Numbered from the stretch's first letter, positions 1 through 9,742 are shown. The stretch: 37,502 nucleotides of DNA from Acidimicrobiales bacterium (GCA_027371755.1 DAHXLF010000007.1:1-37502), one strand, 5' to 3'. Notes: a model not told the origin generated them from the letters alone. A program made the numbers and translations.

Positions 1-50
1 ATCATAGTAAAAAACGTCAACTTAACCACAAAGAAAATAAATTACATCCT

Positions 51-75
51 CACTGACACTGACACTGACACTGAC
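51..75. repeat. Hexanucleotide tandem repeat, (CACTGA)x4 plus C
   Basis: Direct reading: cactga cactga cactga cactga c, just downstream of the ccmH-like stop codon (minus strand). Confidence 0.95.
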
Positions 76-95
76 GAAAATCATACGTGTCATAA

Positions 96-1145
96 TCATT
101 TAGGGAGTCGCCTAATACGCAGCGACGAAGGTATGGGCTCTCCTATGGAGGCGAATGCCTGAATTATTTCCGGTTTTGAAACGGCAATAAGATTTTGAGG
201 CGGATTAAGGCCTAAAAAGATCTTGTACTGATCTGCTGCCAATGTCGGTTGATGTAAGTCTAAAAGATAAATTGTTCCCAGGTATAAATGAGCCTGAGCA
301 TTGTCGTTACGGTAGCTCAGCGCTTTTTCTATTAACGCCTGACCAAGGGCAACATAGTTTTTGTTGTGAGTTTTCGTTCCATTTTGTGAAATTAGCCACC
401 CCTCTTCGGTTAGGGCTTCCGTGTTGGAAGAGTTTTCTGTTAAAACTTCCTTATATGTTGTTATGGCACCAGCGGTATCGCCTACACTGGCCTGAAAGTT
501 GGCGATTTCAAGGAGCTGTGTCTGGCTAAATTGACTCCCTGTATTTCGTTTCCCTGGCAGGTTTAGTCCGAGGGCTAAACCTAAGAAGTAAAGTATTCCG
601 ATAGTTATTAATGAAAGCCCGATGTATAACAATTTCTTACTATGTAGCGCCTTAGATTTTGACTCTGAACCCTGCAAGTCTTTTTTCTTAACAAAAGAAA
701 TAAAATTGTATTTTCTGTTTAACAGGGTCCCTGATAAAAATATCACTATCAAAAAGATTAAGACAGTCGGTATAATCCAAGATAAGTCTGCATAAGAGGA
801 GCCATGGGGCGAAAGGTAGATATCCTGTCCGTAGGTTGCAGCCAAACTGTTTAATATTTGAGAGTCACTTTCATTTTTCAGTACATCCTGATATATCTTG
901 GCTTTTATGCTGACCGCTATAGCTGCCGTAGAGTTTTCAACGGACTGACCTTCACAGGCGGGACATTTTACTTGACTCTCCAAAGAGATCGCACGTTGTG
1001 CGGGGGTCATCACAGTGGGCTTAAGATATGCATAGGTCACTGATCCTATTAGAGCTAAAAATATTATCGGCCAAAGAAATCGAGACAACTTAGTGTGATT
1101 TGAGGAAGTATTTTCCTGCTCGGTATTTGATTCAATTTTTGTCAT
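96..1145 (-). CDS. ccmH: Cytochrome c biogenesis protein CcmH with C-terminal CcmI-like TPR region
   Basis: VKCPACEGQSVENSTA matches the CcmH LRCxxCxGQSxxxS motif; TM segments, then TPR-like helices; last gene of the ccm operon. Confidence 0.9.
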   Translation of the reverse strand: MTKIESNTEQENTSSNHTKLSRFLWPIIFLALIGSVTYAYLKPTVMTPAQRAISLESQVKCPACEGQSVENSTAAIAVSIKAKIYQDVLKNESDSQILNSLAATYGQDIYLSPHGSSYADLSWIIPTVLIFLIVIFLSGTLLNRKYNFISFVKKKDLQGSESKSKALHSKKLLYIGLSLITIGILYFLGLALGLNLPGKRNTGSQFSQTQLLEIANFQASVGDTAGAITTYKEVLTENSSNTEALTEEGWLISQNGTKTHNKNYVALGQALIEKALSYRNDNAQAHLYLGTIYLLDLHQPTLAADQYKIFLGLNPPQNLIAVSKPEIIQAFASIGEPIPSSLRIRRLPK

Positions 1146-1729
1146 TGGTATCTGCCGATTGCTTCGTTTAGTCCGGCGAGGGTTACCGGACCGATAAATT
1201 TAGCCAGTACAATTCCCGAAGGAGAAATTAAAAAAGTTTCCGGAGGTTCGCTTACACCGTACTTTATGGCAATTGAACCCGACTTATCATTTATTGCATT
1301 CCAAGTCGCTCCCACGGATTTTAAGAAGTTAGAAGCCCGGCTGGAGGTATCTGAAAACACAATTCCCAGAATTGCCACGTTGTTTGTTTTTCTGTGGTTA
1401 TAGGCAAAAGTTATTAATGCGGGTGATTCATCAAAACACGGTGTGCACCAACTTGCAAAAAAGTTTAATATAACGAATTTACCTCTGTAATTTTGCAGAG
1501 AAACATAAGATCCGTTTGTAATTGAATTTCCCGCAATATTCGGAGCAACTTTTCCCAATAAAGGGCTAGGCGTTGATATCGTAGATGCGGCGGGGCTGTA
1601 GGCCAATACACCGATGATTCCCAGAATTACCAGTAAAATTGTTGAAGCCAATAAGATTCTCTGTTTACTTATTCGGACCTGCCGATCTTGGCCGTTATTT
1701 TCAGTTGTATCGTTATCTGTTGTGACCAT
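1142..1729 (-). CDS. ccmG: Thioredoxin-like thiol:disulfide oxidoreductase, CcmG/DsbE/ResA type
   Basis: N-terminal TM anchor and FFASWCTPCFDESPAL (WCxPC); 4-bp overlap with the ccmH start. Confidence 0.88.
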   Translation of the reverse strand: MVTTDNDTTENNGQDRQVRISKQRILLASTILLVILGIIGVLAYSPAASTISTPSPLLGKVAPNIAGNSITNGSYVSLQNYRGKFVILNFFASWCTPCFDESPALITFAYNHRKTNNVAILGIVFSDTSSRASNFLKSVGATWNAINDKSGSIAIKYGVSEPPETFLISPSGIVLAKFIGPVTLAGLNEAIGRYQ

Positions 1730-1748
1730 ATTTTTAAAATTAAAGGTA

Positions 1749-3755
1749 TCAGTTTATTTTAGAAAGTTCCGTTAGTTCGGTTTTGTCTGCAGTCTTTTTT
1801 CGGACTCTATTCTTAGTCAAGGTTGGGATTAACGACAATATCCCCCCTGCAAATATAATAAAGCCACCGGTCCATATCCAAAATATGAATGGCTGCACAA
1901 CAATGCCCAATACTATAGATTGCGAAGACGATCCGGACGGCAGTTCGGATAAGGTTATGTAGACATCTCGAAACGGGGTAGAGTAGATGCCCGGTGTGCC
2001 TATTCCTTGGGTTTGGTTGGGAAAAATCGTTATTGCGGGATCATAGGGACCGTTGTTGTTAATTAGAATTTTGGCATTAGTGACTGTGTCTTGAGGATTA
2101 TTTTTAGTGGACAAACTCAAAAAAGTAAATCTGATGTTGTCAAATTTCATACTCTGACCCTTGTATAGATTTAAATCTCCTCTTTGACCGAGAGTGACGG
2201 CAGACATGATCGAAATAGCCAAAATTAAAATTCCTATATGGGCAATCATGGATCCTCCCTTCCTGCCCAAAAATGTACCTATAATAGATCCCTTTGATCT
2301 TTTGAAGTTTTTTATAAGTTGAATTACGGCAACAACTATTCCCATCGTGGCAAAACTGTAGGTGATGATATCAACAGGGTTTGAAAAACCGGACAATACT
2401 AAAAGTACCGAAACCGCCGCCGCTGCCAAGGCAGGGTACAAAAGTTTATTACCTAGCGCATCAAGTTTAATTGGGTTATAGCTTAAAACCGGCGCCACCG
2501 CTATAAGTATTAATAATACTAATGCAAATGGAGCACTCAGGGTATCATAATAGGGAGGGCCGATACTGATAGTTTTTGAAAAATGTTCGATAATTATTGG
2601 GTAGACGGTTCCGACAAATACGCATAATGCTATTGCTAAAAACAGCACGTTATTTAAAACAAATGCTGCGGATTTAGACACCTCACCTTGTATCAGATAA
2701 GCTTTGTCCTTTTCTGAAATCATCGGAGCCAGAAATGTCATGGCAAAAAGTGACACCAGTACAATCGCCGCTATTGCAACCAATAGATAGATACCGATGT
2801 TTGAATCACTAAAGGCATGGACCGACTCGACTACTCCTGATCTGGTTAAATACGTTCCCAATATCGTCAAAGTAAAGGTCACCAGAATTAGCGAAATGGT
2901 CCAGGTTTTAAGAATGCGCCTTTCTTCTGTTGCAACTCCGCTATGTATTGCGGCTGTAGCGGTAAGCCACGGCATTAAGGCTGCATTTTCCACGGGATCC
3001 CAGGCCCAAAATCCACCCCATCCCAATACTTCATATGACCACCATGCACCCATAATTATACCGAGACTCAGACACGACCACGGTAGTATCATCCAAAACC
3101 GTGTAGTTTTTTGCCAACTAACATCAGACTGTTTTGCAAAAAGGCGTCCCAGCGTGACGGAAAACGGAATTGTAAATCCGACAAGTCCAAAATATAAAAG
3201 TACTGGATGGATTGCGACAAGCGGATTATCCTGTAAAAGCGGATTCGGACCAGCCCCATCGGCGGGAATTGCACCTACCGTGTGTATAAAAGGATTTGCC
3301 GGCGCCGCAACCAAGAAGAGGAAAAAAATTACAATTATCAGGTTAATTAATTGCGCATAAATTATAACTGGACTGTTCGACCTTCTGAATTTTATGTAGA
3401 AGAGAAAAACGTAAATGCTTAATATAAACAACCAAAGCAAAATTGAACCGGCTAGAGCAGACCACAAACCGGCAATCGTATATAGTAAAGGTGTCTGAAT
3501 TGCATTATTCTGGGCTACATAGGCAATCCTAAAATCATGTGACAGCAAGGCGTGTTCCATCGAAACTACAGATAGCGCTACGCCAATCAAGATTAACGGC
3601 ATCCAAATTTTAATAATTTTGTTGAGTTGGCTAAAAGCCCAATCTTTTGAGGATCGTTTATTAATAATCTCTTTGACTAATGATGCAATGGCTATTAACG
3701 AGGCTATGAGACTCAGATAAATTCCGGCTTGTCCTAGGACTATATTTACGTCCAT
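1749..3755 (-). CDS. ccmF: Heme lyase CcmF/NrfE family
   Basis: Multi-TM protein with the WWD motif WGGFWAWDPVENAALMPWLTATAAIHS. Confidence 0.95.
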   Translation of the reverse strand: MDVNIVLGQAGIYLSLIASLIAIASLVKEIINKRSSKDWAFSQLNKIIKIWMPLILIGVALSVVSMEHALLSHDFRIAYVAQNNAIQTPLLYTIAGLWSALAGSILLWLFILSIYVFLFYIKFRRSNSPVIIYAQLINLIIVIFFLFLVAAPANPFIHTVGAIPADGAGPNPLLQDNPLVAIHPVLLYFGLVGFTIPFSVTLGRLFAKQSDVSWQKTTRFWMILPWSCLSLGIIMGAWWSYEVLGWGGFWAWDPVENAALMPWLTATAAIHSGVATEERRILKTWTISLILVTFTLTILGTYLTRSGVVESVHAFSDSNIGIYLLVAIAAIVLVSLFAMTFLAPMISEKDKAYLIQGEVSKSAAFVLNNVLFLAIALCVFVGTVYPIIIEHFSKTISIGPPYYDTLSAPFALVLLILIAVAPVLSYNPIKLDALGNKLLYPALAAAAVSVLLVLSGFSNPVDIITYSFATMGIVVAVIQLIKNFKRSKGSIIGTFLGRKGGSMIAHIGILILAISIMSAVTLGQRGDLNLYKGQSMKFDNIRFTFLSLSTKNNPQDTVTNAKILINNNGPYDPAITIFPNQTQGIGTPGIYSTPFRDVYITLSELPSGSSSQSIVLGIVVQPFIFWIWTGGFIIFAGGILSLIPTLTKNRVRKKTADKTELTELSKIN

Positions 3756-3778
3756 TATTTGCTTGATGCCATCAGTTA

Positions 3779-4234
3779 TTAACTCTTGACTATTTTCACG
3801 CGGTTTGGATGCGCGGCAATATATTGGTTAGTGTGTTTAATCATAATCTGCGAAGATAAAAACAATAATGCTGTACCACCTGGACCATTGCCCGAAGCAA
3901 AATGTCCGACCAGAACTACCGGAATACCAGGCTGAAATAACTGGGGTGGAGAGCCGTTTGACACTACGGGCACAACGGTCTTTCCCGATGAAATCGAGAA
4001 GAGTGTTTGGTCGTTTTTTCGACGAATCGTACCGCCGATTACATTTCCTTCAATTCTAAAATCAGAGGTCCCTAAAGTTTGTCGGTTCGCTACGGCTTGA
4101 CTCGCGGTTTCAAAATATTCGATTGAATTCGTAAGTCCTTCATATATAAGAATTCCAAATATCACCAATAAAATAGATAAAACCACAACGATTCTCTGCT
4201 TCCGTCTTTTTAAAACACCGGTATTGGCTGACAT
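3779..4234 (-). CDS. ccmE: Cytochrome c maturation heme chaperone CcmE
   Basis: N-terminal TM, OB-fold-like RIEGNVIGGTIRR...VPVVSNGSPPQLFQPGIPVVLVGHF and a C-terminal HxxxY (KHTNQY) heme-attachment motif. Confidence 0.9.
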   Translation of the reverse strand: MSANTGVLKRRKQRIVVVLSILLVIFGILIYEGLTNSIEYFETASQAVANRQTLGTSDFRIEGNVIGGTIRRKNDQTLFSISSGKTVVPVVSNGSPPQLFQPGIPVVLVGHFASGNGPGGTALLFLSSQIMIKHTNQYIAAHPNRVKIVKS

Positions 4235-4249
4235 TTTATCTATCGTTTA

Positions 4250-4393
4250 TTAATCGTTGGTATTTTGTTCGCAGTCGTTCTTAAGTTTTTGCAGCTGTTT
4301 CCGCAATGAATTACGCCGCAAAATTAAACTCAGTGAATAACCGACAATTGAAACAATGGCAATTAGATAACCAGCAATGACGTAAGAATTCAC
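4250..4393 (-). CDS. ccmD: Small membrane protein CcmD (47 aa, GTG start), missing from the supplied ORF track
   Basis: Minus-strand translation (V/M)NSYVIAGYLIAIVSIVGYSLSLILRRNSLRKQLQKLKNDCEQNTND*: single TM followed by a basic stretch, located between ccmC and ccmE as in canonical operons. Confidence 0.82.
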   Translation of the reverse strand: MNSYVIAGYLIAIVSIVGYSLSLILRRNSLRKQLQKLKNDCEQNTND

Positions 4394-4397
4394 CTAA

Positions 4398-5195
4398 CTA
4401 CAACTCGCTTCGTCTTTGTAGGATAGCCCTTTGTGATTCCATTTCACCTGTTACAGCTTTAAGCAGCTCTATGTCGTATCTGGCCTTCATCATCCATCCC
4501 CAGATAAAAGTGGTGCATAAAAATCCCAACCCCATAGTCAATCCCATTGAAAGCGGGACGGTTAGATGTAAACCGGGGGTGAGGACGCTGGCGGTTTGGT
4601 GCAGAGTATTCCACCAGAGCACCGAAAAGTGGACAATAGGCACGTCGATTGCAGCAAAAAGGGCCGTTATGGCATTTCGTGTTGCTTTTGCTTTACTCGT
4701 ACCGTCGAGTTGTCGTATCGCCAAGTAGGCGACGTAAAGCACCAAAAGTACGGCCGTTAAAGTTAATCTAGCGTCCCAAGTCCACCAGACGCCCCAAGTA
4801 GTGCGTCCCCAAATCGAACCGGTTATCAAAGTAAGAGCTAAGTAAAGCACCCCTATTTCCGCAGATGCTCCGGCAACTTTATCCCAAAAGAAGCTTCTTG
4901 TTTTGGGCCATAACCATAGAAGCGAAGCAAGAGTTGTCGTTCCGAATGCCAAATATAGGGCGGCCCAAGCTACTGGGGGATGTACATAAAGCAATCTAAC
5001 CGTATCGCCTAAATGTTCATCGTTGGGAGTCACAAAAAGCCCAAGCCAAACGGTTAAAATGGCAGTTATTATAGATCCAGCGCCCAACGCATACTTAATG
5101 CGGCTGGGGCCGGTTTTATTCAGAATATTTTCCAGCAGAATCTTATCCTTGTCGGAAAAGTTGTCTGCATTTTCAGTTTCAAGTAAAGAAGTCAA
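4398..5195 (-). CDS. ccmC: Heme exporter/ABC transporter permease CcmC; likely TTG start at 5195 (longest ORF reaches 5276)
   Basis: YVHPPVAWAALYLAF and WGVWWTWDARLT tryptophan-rich motif; TTG overlaps the ccmB stop and a GGAGG lies at 5200-5204. Confidence 0.9.
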   Translation of the reverse strand: MTSLLETENADNFSDKDKILLENILNKTGPSRIKYALGAGSIITAILTVWLGLFVTPNDEHLGDTVRLLYVHPPVAWAALYLAFGTTTLASLLWLWPKTRSFFWDKVAGASAEIGVLYLALTLITGSIWGRTTWGVWWTWDARLTLTAVLLVLYVAYLAIRQLDGTSKAKATRNAITALFAAIDVPIVHFSVLWWNTLHQTASVLTPGLHLTVPLSMGLTMGLGFLCTTFIWGWMMKARYDIELLKAVTGEMESQRAILQRRSEL

Positions 5196-5866
5196 TAATC
5201 CTCCAAGAGCGGTTCGAAAGATATCGAACCGACGGAAAAGTATGCTACGGCCAGCAGAAATAAAATTCCTACCCATATAAGCTTAATACTTCCCGACCCG
5301 CTAAATGTCGGCAGACTTGCTTTGGTAGCGGCCAACAAAACCGGAGAAGTTAAAGGCAGATATATTAGTGGCAGCAACGTTTCTGCCGTATTTGAACTAA
5401 TGAACATTGCCCCGAAAATAATTCCTGCCGAACTTAAAGATATTGATGCCAATGCGGTTACGGCGATTAAAACAAGTATATTCATAATTCCGTGAAGTCC
5501 CGTATTGAATACTACTGAGGTAATGGCAATGGTTGCTATTGCTATCAAAAAAACTTCGATTGCGACTGCTAAAACCTTACCGATGAATACTCCGGCTAAA
5601 TCGTATCCGGTTAGTTTGAGGAATTCTCCGCCGCATTCACGCTCAATTGCGATACTTCTTTGAACAGCTAGCATTGAACAAAGCAATATCGACACCCATA
5701 TAAGCCCACCAGCATTTTGCCTAAGGCGACCAATATCGGGCCCTAACGCAAAGCCAAAAATAATAAGGATAGCGCCGGTTAAAGGCAGCACCTGCATCGC
5801 CAATACCCTTGACCTAATTTCAATTTTTAGATCCTTACTTGCTACAGCCCAACCGTCACGAAACAT
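5192..5866 (-). CDS. ccmB: Heme exporter protein CcmB
   Basis: Hydrophobic ~224-aa permease between ccmA and ccmC; SILLCSMLAVQRSIAIERECGGEFLKLT is CcmB-like. Confidence 0.87.
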   Translation of the reverse strand: MFRDGWAVASKDLKIEIRSRVLAMQVLPLTGAILIIFGFALGPDIGRLRQNAGGLIWVSILLCSMLAVQRSIAIERECGGEFLKLTGYDLAGVFIGKVLAVAIEVFLIAIATIAITSVVFNTGLHGIMNILVLIAVTALASISLSSAGIIFGAMFISSNTAETLLPLIYLPLTSPVLLAATKASLPTFSGSGSIKLIWVGILFLLAVAYFSVGSISFEPLLEDY

Positions 5867-6533
5867 TGCACTTCATATCTTTCACTATTGCTCCACCTTT
5901 TAGCGATATATTCCTTGAAGCGATGGGTAAAGCGAGTTGGTCCTCATGCGAAGTGAATATAACGGTGCTGTCTGACTTGGCAGTCAAGTCTAAAATTAAG
6001 TTATCCAGCATACTTCTGGAAGTTTTATCAAGTCCGGCGTGGGGTTCGTCCAAAAGTACAAGTTTTGGAGTTTTTAATAAAACTTTGGCAATGGATAATT
6101 TCTTTTTTTGACCTTCTGAAAGACCCGAAGATTTCATCTTATGGAGCCTCTCCTGAAAATCTAAATCCAAAAGTACTTTATAAATTTTTTCTGTTAACTC
6201 TTTTTTACTTAACTCTTTCAGTCCTGGTATTGCTTTTGCATAGAACATTAGATTTTCCATAGGATTTAGGTCGCCGTAGAGCATATGATTATGTCCCACA
6301 AATCCTACTTTTTGTCTTATTAAAAAGTAGTTACCTATATCTTCGCCTAAAATTTCACCTTCCCCAGATGAAATTGAAAATAAACCAGCTATAACTTTAA
6401 GTAAAGATGTTTTCCCGGCTCCGTTTGCACCCGAAATCCATACCCTCTCGTTTTCTGAAATCTGAGTTGAAATTCCCGAAATTACAGGGTATCTTCCTCT
6501 AAAAGCTACGATATTGTTTAGAGAAACCAGCAT
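5856..6533 (-). CDS. ccmA: Heme ABC exporter ATP-binding protein CcmA
   Basis: Walker A GANGAGKTS, signature LSEGQKKKLSIAK, Walker B LVLLDEP. Confidence 0.9.
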   Translation of the reverse strand: MLVSLNNIVAFRGRYPVISGISTQISENERVWISGANGAGKTSLLKVIAGLFSISSGEGEILGEDIGNYFLIRQKVGFVGHNHMLYGDLNPMENLMFYAKAIPGLKELSKKELTEKIYKVLLDLDFQERLHKMKSSGLSEGQKKKLSIAKVLLKTPKLVLLDEPHAGLDKTSRSMLDNLILDLTAKSDSTVIFTSHEDQLALPIASRNISLKGGAIVKDMKCNVS

Positions 6534-6576
6534 GGTTTTGATTGGCCAAAATATGTAGAAATGTTGTTACAAACCG

Positions 6577-6650
6577 TCGGGCTGCCGGGATTTGAACCCG
6601 GGACCTCTGCGTCCCGAACGCAGCGCGCTACCAAACTGTGCTACAGCCCG
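6577..6650 (-). tRNA. tRNA-Pro (anticodon CGG)
   Basis: Minus strand cgggctg...CTGCG-TTCGGGA-CGCAG...ggttcaaatcc...cagcccg-a; complete cloverleaf, anticodon CGG, discriminator A. Confidence 0.95.
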
Positions 6651-6871
6651 TATTTGTTAACAATATTGATCATATTCTATGCTAACAGACCCAGCAAATC
6701 TTGCGGGAAAAAGGCTTAGTCAATCGAGAACTTTGCATTAAAAGTTGTGTTTCAAATTGAAATCGAGGTGTGGATTCGTCGGCTATTTTTGCGGTTTAGC
6801 TTAATGGTTTACTGACTTCTCAACAACAGATAAATTTAAATAGATAATAGATGTTTAACAAATCTGAATAA

Positions 6872-6897
6872 AAAAGTCCGGCCGTAACCGGACTTTT
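6872..6897. terminator. Perfect bidirectional intrinsic-terminator-like hairpin
   Basis: AAAAGTCCGG-CCGTAA-CCGGACTTTT, 10-bp perfect stem with A-tract and T-tract flanks. Confidence 0.8.
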
Positions 6898-6970
6898 AAA
6901 CTAAAAGAAAGAATAAAAAACATGAAAAAGAGTTTTATCTTTATACAAATCCATCATAAGCCATATTGAT

Positions 6971-6998
6971 GATTACAGTTGTTTGAACAATTGTAATC
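6971..6998. repeat. 13-bp inverted repeat (hairpin) upstream of the CocE-like gene
   Basis: GATTACAGTTGTT-TG-AACAATTGTAATC, one G/T pair. Confidence 0.7.
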
Positions 6999-7360
6999 AA
7001 TTTGTCATACGATCATAAAAAGTAAGTTAATAAATCAAATTATCTTCTCACTATATATCTGTTTCGCATAAAAACTAACTCCCAGTTGGTAAATTGTACC
7101 GTTTCAAGTTGAATTATTTGTAAGTTGTGGGTTAAATTAAATAATTATAAAAACTCGGGCCGTTCTCCGCAGATAATTTTATAACGGTAAGTCGACTATT
7201 CATTACCGATGAAATCGCGATAAATTAATGAAATTGCGATTATGAGTATTTAGATTTTAAGTTGTTTAAATAAGTTTATGGAGTTTCGGTTGGTTGTGTT
7301 AATAGCTATTCTGCCAGAAGACAAATAAAGGCTGAATGTTGTTTTTAATTTAGGAGATAA

Positions 7361-9742
7361 ATGAAATTAAAAGATAAACTAAAAAGTCATAGATTCCTTC
7401 GAACATTTACGACTTTCATAATTTTTATAATTGGCGCGTCCCTTTTATCGAGCTGTTCATCTACTGCAGAGAATCCGTTGTCAAACGTGCATTACCAGAC
7501 AATGGCGTCAGTGTCATCTTTGGCGAAATACACCGGGCATGGTTCAATCGGACAGGCGTATGAGTTAGGTGCGACCCCTGGTACAAAACTCTATTTGGTA
7601 AACTCAAACAATCAAATTTACTCAAACGGCATTGCTGATGCTTTGGGTTCTTTAATTATCAGAAATTTGCCTTACAATGAGTACTTTACCTTCAGGTCAT
7701 ACGTAGGTAAACTCGTTGTCGGAACTAAACCATTTAAAATACTGGCTCCAAACGACACTCCTCCCGAAAGCTTTTATTCGTCCCAAAAAATGCATGCTGG
7801 ATTGAATTATATTACGATGCGAGACGGAGTAAAGTTAGCGGCAACCGTCAGGCTTCCTGTAAACAATACGCTTTCCGACGGGCCGTTCCCGACGGTAATT
7901 GAGTGGTCAGGCTATCCAATTGCAGGTCCACACTCTTTGTTGGATGCAACGCTTGGGCTTAACGGCGAGACAATGTCAGATCCTCTTTTGCCGTCTACGG
8001 CCACTTCCGTAGGATCCATAATAGCTCCGTTGGTAGGATTTGCAACAGTAAGTTTACAGATGAGAGGCAGTGGGTGTTCTGGTGGGGCCTTTGGGTTGTT
8101 TGATCTACCCACTATCTACGATGCTTATGATTCCATTGAGATAGTGGCCGCTCAAAATTGGGTGCTTAATCATAAAGTAGGAATGGTCGGAATTTCGTTT
8201 TCCGGATTTTCTCAATTATTTGCAGCGGGTACCGATCCTCCCGGGTTGGCCGCTATTGCACCTATGAGCGTAGTAAACGATTTTTATAATACGGGTTTTC
8301 CCGGTGGAATGTTAAATACAGGTTTTGCTGTTTCATGGATGCTCTCAAGGTGGAATGATGCCAAACCCGCACCAGGGGGTGGTCAAAACTATGCAAAAGT
8401 TCTGATATCTGAAGGAGATAAAACTTGTTTAGCTAATCAGGCCTTACGACTTCAGACTCCTCCGGTGGGTACGCTGCTGGGTACAAACGCACAGCGCAAC
8501 CCCTCAAATTACAACCCCAGAAGCGCCATGTTGTGGGCCAAGAAGATCAAAGTTCCGACATTTTTGGTGGGAGCCGTTCAGGACGAGCAAGTCGGAGGGC
8601 AGTGGCCCGAGATTATATCAAGCTTTAAGAATGATCCCAATTTATTTGTAACAATGACAAACGGATATCATGCAGATTCTTTAGGAGAAGCTATATTGTC
8701 ACGGTGGATAGAGTTTTTGTATATTTATGTTGCAGACAAGGTTCCGCCAAAAATTCCTAGTTCTCTGTTAGGCGCTTTGGAGTCGACCGTATCTCAACAG
8801 GTATCTGGCGTATCTGCGGGACCGCCTGTTCCTCTGAGGTTTACAAATCTAAAGACACCCGCGGAGGCGCGCGCGGCTTTCAAAAAAAATGACCCGCGTG
8901 TGAGGGTTCTGTTTGATAACGGAGGGGAAGCTTCGAATCCAGGCGAGATGTTACCCGAGTGGGAAGCTGACTTTAATTCATGGCCTCCTAAACGTGCGCA
9001 GGTTCAGACCTTTTACTTGGGTGCTTCCGGGAAGTTAAATACTTCAAAGAGTTCCAGCGGATCGGTATCATTTAACCCCAATCCGACGCTGAGGCCGGCC
9101 ACTACGCTAACTGTACCGGCTTCAAGTTCAAATCAGCTTCCTTCAAACCCGTGGGCTGCTTTGCCTAATTACAATTGGGCGCCCGTAGTGGGAAACGAAG
9201 GTGTCGGATTTATATCGCCGGTATTAAAGAAGGATATGGTTGTCGTTGGTCCTGCCAGTCTTAATTTATGGGTGAAATCTACGGCTTTGGATACGGATTT
9301 ACAGGTAACTGTTTCTGAAGTGAGGCCGAACGGACAGGAGATGTATGTGCAGTCGGGATATCTTAGGGCCGCTTACAGAAAGACTAATTCTCAATCTAGT
9401 GTTTTCCAGCCCATGCATAGTTTTACTAATCCTAAGAACTTGGTTCAAGGCAAGTATTCTCTGGTAAGGATTGGAATACTGCCAATATTGTATGCCTTTA
9501 GGGCGGGATCCCGAATAAGAATTACCATTGAGGCACCTGGAGGCGATTTGCCGGTTTGGCAGTTTGCAACTCCTAATACTTACTCGAAGGTAACAGATAC
9601 CGTGGGTTTGGGAGGTAGATATTCTTCCAGCGTTGTATTTCCAGTAATCAATTCTCTTACTCCGCCTGACCCGCAACCAGCATGCCCTTCGCTTAGAGGC
9701 CAGCCTTGTAGGACATACGTACCTGCCGGGAACGGAGGATAG
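7361..9742 (+). CDS. CocE/NonD-family (Peptidase_S15 plus X-Pro dipeptidyl-peptidase C-terminal) hydrolase, predicted lipoprotein
   Basis: Lipobox-like signal LLSSC; TVRLPV...PFPTVIEWSGYP; nucleophile motif VGMVGISFSGFSQ; C-terminal jelly-roll-like ASLNLWVKSTALDTDLQVTVSEVRPNGQ. Confidence 0.88.
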   Translation: MKLKDKLKSHRFLRTFTTFIIFIIGASLLSSCSSTAENPLSNVHYQTMASVSSLAKYTGHGSIGQAYELGATPGTKLYLVNSNNQIYSNGIADALGSLIIRNLPYNEYFTFRSYVGKLVVGTKPFKILAPNDTPPESFYSSQKMHAGLNYITMRDGVKLAATVRLPVNNTLSDGPFPTVIEWSGYPIAGPHSLLDATLGLNGETMSDPLLPSTATSVGSIIAPLVGFATVSLQMRGSGCSGGAFGLFDLPTIYDAYDSIEIVAAQNWVLNHKVGMVGISFSGFSQLFAAGTDPPGLAAIAPMSVVNDFYNTGFPGGMLNTGFAVSWMLSRWNDAKPAPGGGQNYAKVLISEGDKTCLANQALRLQTPPVGTLLGTNAQRNPSNYNPRSAMLWAKKIKVPTFLVGAVQDEQVGGQWPEIISSFKNDPNLFVTMTNGYHADSLGEAILSRWIEFLYIYVADKVPPKIPSSLLGALESTVSQQVSGVSAGPPVPLRFTNLKTPAEARAAFKKNDPRVRVLFDNGGEASNPGEMLPEWEADFNSWPPKRAQVQTFYLGASGKLNTSKSSSGSVSFNPNPTLRPATTLTVPASSSNQLPSNPWAALPNYNWAPVVGNEGVGFISPVLKKDMVVVGPASLNLWVKSTALDTDLQVTVSEVRPNGQEMYVQSGYLRAAYRKTNSQSSVFQPMHSFTNPKNLVQGKYSLVRIGILPILYAFRAGSRIRITIEAPGGDLPVWQFATPNTYSKVTDTVGLGGRYSSSVVFPVINSLTPPDPQPACPSLRGQPCRTYVPAGNGG

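Noticed and set aside
2797-3360. 187-aa plus-strand ORF antisense to ccmF
   Set aside because: Shadow ORF opposite a clearly coding ccmF region; low-complexity composition with no recognisable motif.
9299-9676. 125-aa minus-strand ORF antisense to the CocE-like gene
   Set aside because: Overlaps the confidently coding C-terminal domain of the hydrolase; no domain features.
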